From: Watersipora subatra
Lineage: Eukaryota > Bryozoa > Gymnolaemata > Cheilostomatida > Watersiporidae
Length of the DNA: 64,000 nt
NCBI RefSeq assembly: GCF_963576615.1
Contig: NC_088708.1
Span: 50,331,196 to 50,395,195 of the forward strand
Direction of reading: 5' to 3'
Shown here: one piece after another, positions 59,435-64,000 of the stretch
Layout of the letters: every line of letters starts with the position of its first letter
Numbering within the stretch: position 1 is the first letter of the stretch
Notes under the pieces: generated by a model
Seen by the model: only the letters and a program-made list of their open reading frames with translations
What the model was told of the DNA's origin: nothing
The model's database searches: none
Position numbers and translations under genes: made by a program

Positions 59435-59506
59435 CGGCTTTTCCGGGATCTGAACCCGAGACCTCTCGCACCCAAAGCGAGAATCATACCCCTAGATCAA
59501 CAAGCC
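59435..59506 (-). tRNA. tRNA-Pro-TGG: tRNA-Pro(UGG), copy 82, altered discriminator
   Basis: Discriminator G, as in copy 28; acceptor clash, box B change and one D-arm change. Confidence 0.63.
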
Positions 59507-59835
59507 TCTTTTTTACTTCTAACTTTGCCTTGTTGAACTGAAAATCCCTCAATTAGGGCATGCATAGAAGTATGAATGTCTGAAACCAGTCCCTATGTAT
59601 TCTGAAATAGGTTTAACAGCCATAGAATTTATTTACTAGCAATTGTATGTAATATATCCTGAGTACATCCCATTATTTAGGCTATCCGACTTTACCCTCA
59701 AGTGGTTTTATTCTTTCAACACCTTTTAGTTTTCATGTTCGATGGAATATTCATATCTGCCTCTGATAACACTTTTTCATCATATCATCAGAAAACTCAT
59801 AGAAAACCGTTACTAATTAATAAAACATAACCATT

Positions 59836-59907
59836 GGGCTTGTCCAGGATTTAAACCCGGGACCTCTCGCACCCAAAGCGAGAATCACACCCCTAGACCA
59901 ACAAGCC
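59836..59907 (-). tRNA. tRNA-Pro-TGG: tRNA-Pro(UGG), copy 83
   Basis: Identical to copy 78, with the same box B loss. Confidence 0.68.
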
Positions 59908-60237
59908 TCTTTTTTTACTTCTAACTTTGCCTTGTTGAACTGAAAATCCCTCAGATAGGGCATGCATAGAAGTATGAATGTCTGAAACCAGTCCCTATGT
60001 ATTCTGAAACAGGTTTAACAGCCATAGCATTTATTTACTAGCAATTGTATGTAATATATCTGGAGCACATCCCATTATTTAGGCTATACGACTTTACCCT
60101 CAAGTGGTTTTATTCTTTCAACACATTTTAGTTTTCATGTTCGATGGAATATTCGTATCTGCCTTTTATAACACTTTTTTATCATACCATCAGAAATATC
60201 ATAGAAAACCGTTACTAATTAATAAAACATAACCATT

Positions 60238-60309
60238 GGGCTTGTCAGGGACTTGAACCCGGGACCTCTCGCACCCAAAGCGAGAATCATACCCCTAGAC
60301 CAACAAGCC
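60238..60309 (-). tRNA. tRNA-Pro-TGG: tRNA-Pro(UGG), copy 84
   Basis: CAGGGACTTGAA type, identical to copies 29 and 79. Confidence 0.78.
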
Positions 60310-60639
60310 TTTTTTTTTACTTCTAACTTTGCCTTGTTGAACTAAAAATCCCTCAGATAGAGCATGCATAGGAGTATGAATGTCTGAAACCAGTCCCCAT
60401 GTATTCTGAAATAGGTTTAACAGCCATAGCGTTTACTTACTAGTAATCGTGTGGAATATACCCTAGGCAAATCCCATTATTTATGCCATTCAACTTTACC
60501 CTGAAGTCGTTCTATTCTCTCAACTTTTTTTAGTTTTCATGTGTGATGGAATATTCGTATCTGCTTCCGTTAACATTTTTGAGCATATCATCAGAAAACT
60601 CCATAGAAAACCGTTATTCATTAATAAAACAAAACCACT

Positions 60640-60711
60640 GGGCTTGTCCGAGATTTGAACACGGGACCTCTCGCACCCAAAGCGAGAATCATACCCCTAG
60701 ACCAACAAGAT
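60640..60711 (-). tRNA. tRNA-Pro-TGG: tRNA-Pro(UGG), copy 85
   Basis: T-stem U-U clash; the first two acceptor bases are changed (plus strand CAAGAT), so the acceptor end is open. Confidence 0.62.
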
Positions 60712-61040
60712 TTTTTCTTACTTCTAACTTTGCCTTGTTGAACTGAAAATCCCTCAGAGAGGGCATGCATAGAAGTACGAATGTCTGAAACCAGTCCCAA
60801 TGTATTCTGAAATAGGTTTAAATGCCATAGCATTTATTTACCAGCATTTGTATGTAATACATCTTGAGCACATCTCATTATTTAGGCTATCCGATTTCAC
60901 CTTGAAGTGGTTTTATTCTTTCAACACCTTTTCGTTTTCATGTTTGATGGAATATTCGTATCTGCTTCCGTTAACATTTTTGATCATCTCATCAGAAAAC
61001 CCCATTGAAAACCGTTATTCATTGTTAAAACAAAACCATT

Positions 61041-61112
61041 GGGCTTGTCCGGGATTTGAACTCGGGATCTCTCGCAATCAAAGCGAGAATCATACCCCTA
61101 GACCAACAAGCC
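61041..61112 (-). tRNA. tRNA-Pro body with UGA (Ser) anticodon, copy 86
   Basis: The loop reads TTTGATT: anticodon UGA with U after it, unlike the G in the other four UGA copies. Anticodon stem perfect. Last gene before the hAT-like element. Confidence 0.76.
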
Positions 61113-61529
61113 CCCATCTGACTTCTAACTTTGCTTTGTTGAACTAAAAATCCCTCAGATAGGGCATGCATAGAAGTATGAATGTCTGAAACCAGTCCCC
61201 TTGTATTCTGAAATAGGTTTAGCCATAGAGTTTTTTCCCCCTAGAGTGATAACTACACGAGCGTTTCCGGTGCCAACAAGGAGCGTTTAGGCCACGCCCC
61301 TTTTTTGTGCTAGCCAGTCGTAGTGATTGACTAGATCAATAACATCAGCCATGGGAAGGGTTAAACAAGGATCATGAATTTCCAGTTAAGATAGTAATTA
61401 ATGCTCATATTAACGAAATGATGATTATACTTTATTACTTTAGTATATGCTTATTATTTAAAACAATTCAATACCTCCCAGGGATCGCTAAACATATTAT
61501 GGAAATGTTTACTTTTTCATATCCATTTC

Positions 61530-61612
61530 CATCAATGATATACAGCCCCCCACAGCCCCATACAGCAATGATATACAGCCAATGATATACAGCCCCCTGT
61601 ATATCATTGTTT
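61530..61612. repeat. Short direct and inverted repeats (AATGATATACAGCC)
   Basis: AATGATATACAGCC occurs three times and is followed by the inverted form CCCCCTGTATATCATTG. The inverted form also lies in the right arm near 63,312 (GGGGCTGTATATCATTGG), so these are multiplied pieces of the foldback arm. Confidence 0.75.
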
Positions 61613-61639
61613 CCATAAACATAAATATTTCCATAGTTT

Positions 61640-62047
61640 TAGGGAAATGGATATGGAAGTTTTATTTTAGAAATATGGAAATGTTATTGAAATGGAAATA
61701 GTATGGAAATGTTATTGAAATGGAAATAATATGGAAATGTTATTGAAATGGAAATAATATGGATATGTTATGGAAATGGAATTAATATGGAAATGTTATT
61801 GAAATGGAAATAATATGGAAATGTTATGGAAATGGAATTAATATGGAAATAATATAGAAATGAATTATGAAAATGTTATGGAAATGGAAATAATATAGAA
61901 ATGAATTATGAAAATGTTATGGAAATGGAAATAATATAGAAATGATGTAGGGAATTGTTATGGAAATGGAATTAATATGGAAATAAATTATGGAAATTTT
62001 ATAGAAATGGAAATTATATGGAACCGAATTATGGAAATGGAAATTGT
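61640..62047. repeat. ATGGAAAT-type simple satellite inside the foldback element
   Basis: About 400 bp of loosely periodic ATGGAAAT words (for example ATGGAAATGTTATTGAAATG). It has no partner in the right arm, so it expanded inside the left arm and pushed the inverted halves apart. Confidence 0.85.
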
Positions 62048-62280
62048 GACATACACGTAATCCCTGATACCTACTTGACTTGCAAAGGCACTGAATAGAT
62101 AGTGTTAAGTAAGTGAGTTAATGCAGTCAGTTACTCATAGATAAGAAAGATAGTCATACTGGGGTTGTATTACATTAGTGTGACGGGAAGCTAATTGACT
62201 GCCATCAACTATGAGCTGTACTAACCGAGTTGCCCGAGTATTGAAAAAGTCTTTGGACAGAAAGTTTATTTTTATATAGC

Positions 62281-63010
62281 ATTTACCATTCTAACTTTTA
62301 AACTTCATATCATGAGAAAATATTTTTAAGCAGTTCAAATGAATTAAGAGGAAAAAAAACAACTGTAAAGGTTTGCAAGATTTTTCAAAAAACTACAACT
62401 TTTACATTTCATATCATAAAAGAAGTGTTTTGTTGAAATAAATTAGGAAAAAAACTGTAAATGTGTTTAACTGTAAAATAATTAGCAAGTAATGGCTAAA
62501 TATAATCTGTTTAGCTATGATCACAATGAAAAATTATTTAATAAATAAGGTAATATAAGAGTTTATTTTATATTTATATAATTATAATTTAGTATAATTA
62601 AGTACATTATAATTTATTTTTATTTAACATATAACAACATTTGCCACTTTAACTTTTAAACCACATATTATGAGAAGTGTTTTGTGTAATTGAAATAAAT
62701 GAAGAGAGGAGAGAATATAAAAACAACTGTAAATGTTTTCAAGCTTTTTCAAACAACTACAATTTTTAAATTTCATATCATGAAAGAAGTTTTTTGTTGA
62801 AAAAAATTAGGAAGAAAAATGAAACTGCAAATGTGTTTAAATGTAAATGTGAAATAATTAGCAAGTGATGGCTAAATATATAATCTGTTTAGCTATGATT
62901 ACAATAAAAATTATTTAATAAATAAAGCAATAAAAAAGTCTATTTTATTTTTAAATACTTATAATTTAGTATAATTAGGTATAATTTATTTTTATCTAAC
63001 ATATAACAAC
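62281..63010. repeat. Tandem duplication of about 360 bp in the element's core
   Basis: 62,281-62,638 and 62,639-63,010 are diverged direct copies; each holds CTAACTTTTAAAC or TTAACTTTTAAAC, CAAGTAATGGCTAAATATAA or its variant, and an AT-rich tail. A third start (ATTTGCCACTCTAACTTTC) follows at 63,011. Confidence 0.75.
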
Positions 63011-63055
63011 ATTTGCCACTCTAACTTTCAAACTTTTTGCTTGCTTACATCAAGC

Positions 63056-63085
63056 AAAGATGTCCTCTAACTAGCGGACATCTTT
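63056..63085. repeat. Hairpin at the centre of the foldback element
   Basis: AAAGATGTCC, 10 bases, GGACATCTTT. It has perfect 10-bp arms. Confidence 0.8.
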
Positions 63086-63884
63086 GGTTCAAGCTAGTCT
63101 ATGTATTTGATTGATATGTATTGAAATCTAATATTACATGCAAGGGCTGTTTGTGAACTGTGGTGTCAATGAATCACTCTATCACTATACAATGTCAATA
63201 CTTTCAGTTGATGGCAGTCGATTAGCTTCCCATCACACCAATGTAATACATTCCCAGTATGACTATCTATCTTATGTATGAGTAACCAAAGATATACTGT
63301 CTCCCATGTGTGGGGGCTGTATATCATTGGAGTAACTGATTGCATTAACTCGCTTACTTAACACTACCTATTCAGTGCCTTTGCAAGGCATGTAGGTATT
63401 GAATTGCTTTAAATAATAAGCATATATTAGTGTAATAAACTATAATCATCATTTCTTTAACATGAGCAATAATTGCTATCTTAACTGTCGAAATTCATGA
63501 TCATTCACATGGCTGATGTTATCGTTCTGTCAATCACTACAATTGACTAGCACAAAAAAAGGGCGTGGCCTAAACGCTCCTTGCTGGCACCGGAAACGCT
63601 CGTGTTGTTGAATGCGCAGTTATCACTCTAGGGGAAGATAACTCTATGGGTTTAGCAGCCATAGCATTTATTTACTAGCAATTCTATGTAATACATACTG
63701 AGCACACACTATCATTTAGGCAATCCGACTGTACCCTGAAATGGTTTTATTCTTTCAACACCTTTTAGTTTTCATGTTCGATGGAAGATCCGTATTTGCC
63801 TCTGATAACACTTCTTCATCAGATCATCAGAAAACTCATAGAAAACTGTTAGTCATTAACAAAACATAACCGTTGGGCTTGTCC

Positions 63885-63956
63885 AGGATTTGAACCCAGG
63901 ACCTTTCGCACCCAAAGCGAGAATCATACGCCTAAACCAACAAGCCTCCTTGTTTT
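63885..63956 (-). tRNA. tRNA-Pro-TGG: tRNA-Pro(UGG), copy 87, last of the array
   Basis: Terminal copy, beyond the hAT-like element. It has changes in the T-stem, anticodon stem, D-loop and D-stem. Past it the unit sequence is lost (TTGTTTTATTCTTTCATACT), marking the right edge. Confidence 0.7.
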
Positions 63957-64000
63957 ATTCTTTCATACTTTTCGGATCGCTAGAAAAAATCTTGGTGATG

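Larger units (their letters stand above)
61224..63648. mobile_element. hAT-like non-autonomous foldback element (2,425 bp)
   Basis: The ends CATAGAGTT and AACTCTATG are inverted, followed inward by CCCCTAGAGTGATAACT on both arms. The inverted arms run about 250 bp at the tips and resume further in (62,070-62,209 against 63,207-63,400). The 8-bp target duplication GGTTTAGC lies at 61,216-61,223 and 63,649-63,656, in the array motif GGTTTAACAGCC. An 8-bp duplication fits hAT, but P-type and Merlin elements are alternatives. There is no transposase frame, so it must be mobilised by another copy. Confidence 0.85.
16992..63965 (-). repeat. Tandem array of a 400-402 bp unit, each with one tRNA-Pro gene (87 copies)
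   Basis: Starts of successive tRNAs are 399-403 bp apart (one gap is 408), apart from three transposon insertions. Each unit has the 72-nt tRNA on the minus strand, an AT-rich 5' flank (AAAAAAAGAG), an oligo-T stop (TTTT) about 11-14 nt past the 3' end, and a spacer of about 330 bp with landmarks such as GGGCATGCATAG and CATCATATCATCAG. The spacer is nearly as conserved as the tRNA. The ideal tRNA has box A TGGTCTAGGGG, box B GGTTCAAATCC, acceptor GGCTTGT/ACAAGCC and unpaired C at the discriminator. Compared with vertebrate tRNA-Pro, GGCTCGT/ACGAGCC has become GGCTTGT/ACAAGCC, a compensated pair. After the last copy the sequence leaves the unit, so the array lies wholly inside the window. Small frames running through it are by-products. 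Confidence 0.95.

Noticed and set aside
20162-61147. Many 60-115 codon frames in the array, several reading NHWACPGFEPETSRTQSENH-like peptides
   Set aside because: They are the tRNA and spacer read as protein. They recur only because the unit length (about 402) is near a multiple of three; they have no start context, no domain, and vary with the DNA.
61640-62047. Telomere or centromere satellite
   Set aside because: The ATGGAAAT words are irregular, only about 400 bp long, and confined to one transposon arm.
62281-63010. Possible transposase remnant in the hAT-like element core
   Set aside because: The core is AT-rich with stops in all frames and is an internal tandem duplication.

Overview
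The window is invertebrate-like nuclear DNA from an animal. It is AT-rich, contains no recognisable host protein gene, carries eukaryotic nuclear tRNA-Pro genes with internal box A and box B and oligo-T stops, and holds two Ty3/Gypsy LTR retrotransposons and two non-autonomous DNA transposons. The tRNA is almost the same as the vertebrate tRNA-Pro(UGG), so it does not fix the phylum; a lophotrochozoan or other marine invertebrate is a guess.

Layout. (1) Positions 2-16,738 are two tandem copies of a non-coding unit of about 8 kb (8,711 and 8,026 bp, roughly 85-90% alike by eye), followed by about 250 bp of a third copy. The copies differ by insertions: a 914-bp TTAA-flanked element only in copy 2, about 1 kb only in copy 1, and a perfect palindrome unique to each. 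Against this background a 251-bp block and an 81-bp block are identical in both copies. (2) About 16,992-63,965 is a complete tandem array of a 400-402 bp unit, each carrying one minus-strand 72-nt tRNA-Pro gene; I count 87 copies. By anticodon they are 77 UGG, 4 AGG, 5 UGA (a serine anticodon) and 1 AAG (a leucine anticodon). Seven copies match the ideal tRNA exactly (six UGG, one AGG), all in the right-central part; both edges are degenerate. (3) Three elements interrupt the array: Gypsy element A (43,324-48,203, plus strand, looks whole), Gypsy element B (53,495-58,395, minus strand, about one break), and a 2.4-kb hAT-like foldback element with an 8-bp target duplication (61,224-63,648).

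Reading. The array behaves like a satellite made of a real tRNA gene: period fixed to within a few bases, multi-unit blocks duplicated, centre homogenised, edges decayed. Block duplication preceded the Gypsy insertions, because the paralogous block of each insertion site survives as an empty site. Both Gypsy copies sit a short way upstream of a tRNA 5' end (21 and 91 bp), as expected for a retrotransposon drawn to Pol III genes, though two cases do not prove it. All alignments were done by eye; tRNA ends were placed by matching the acceptor stems.
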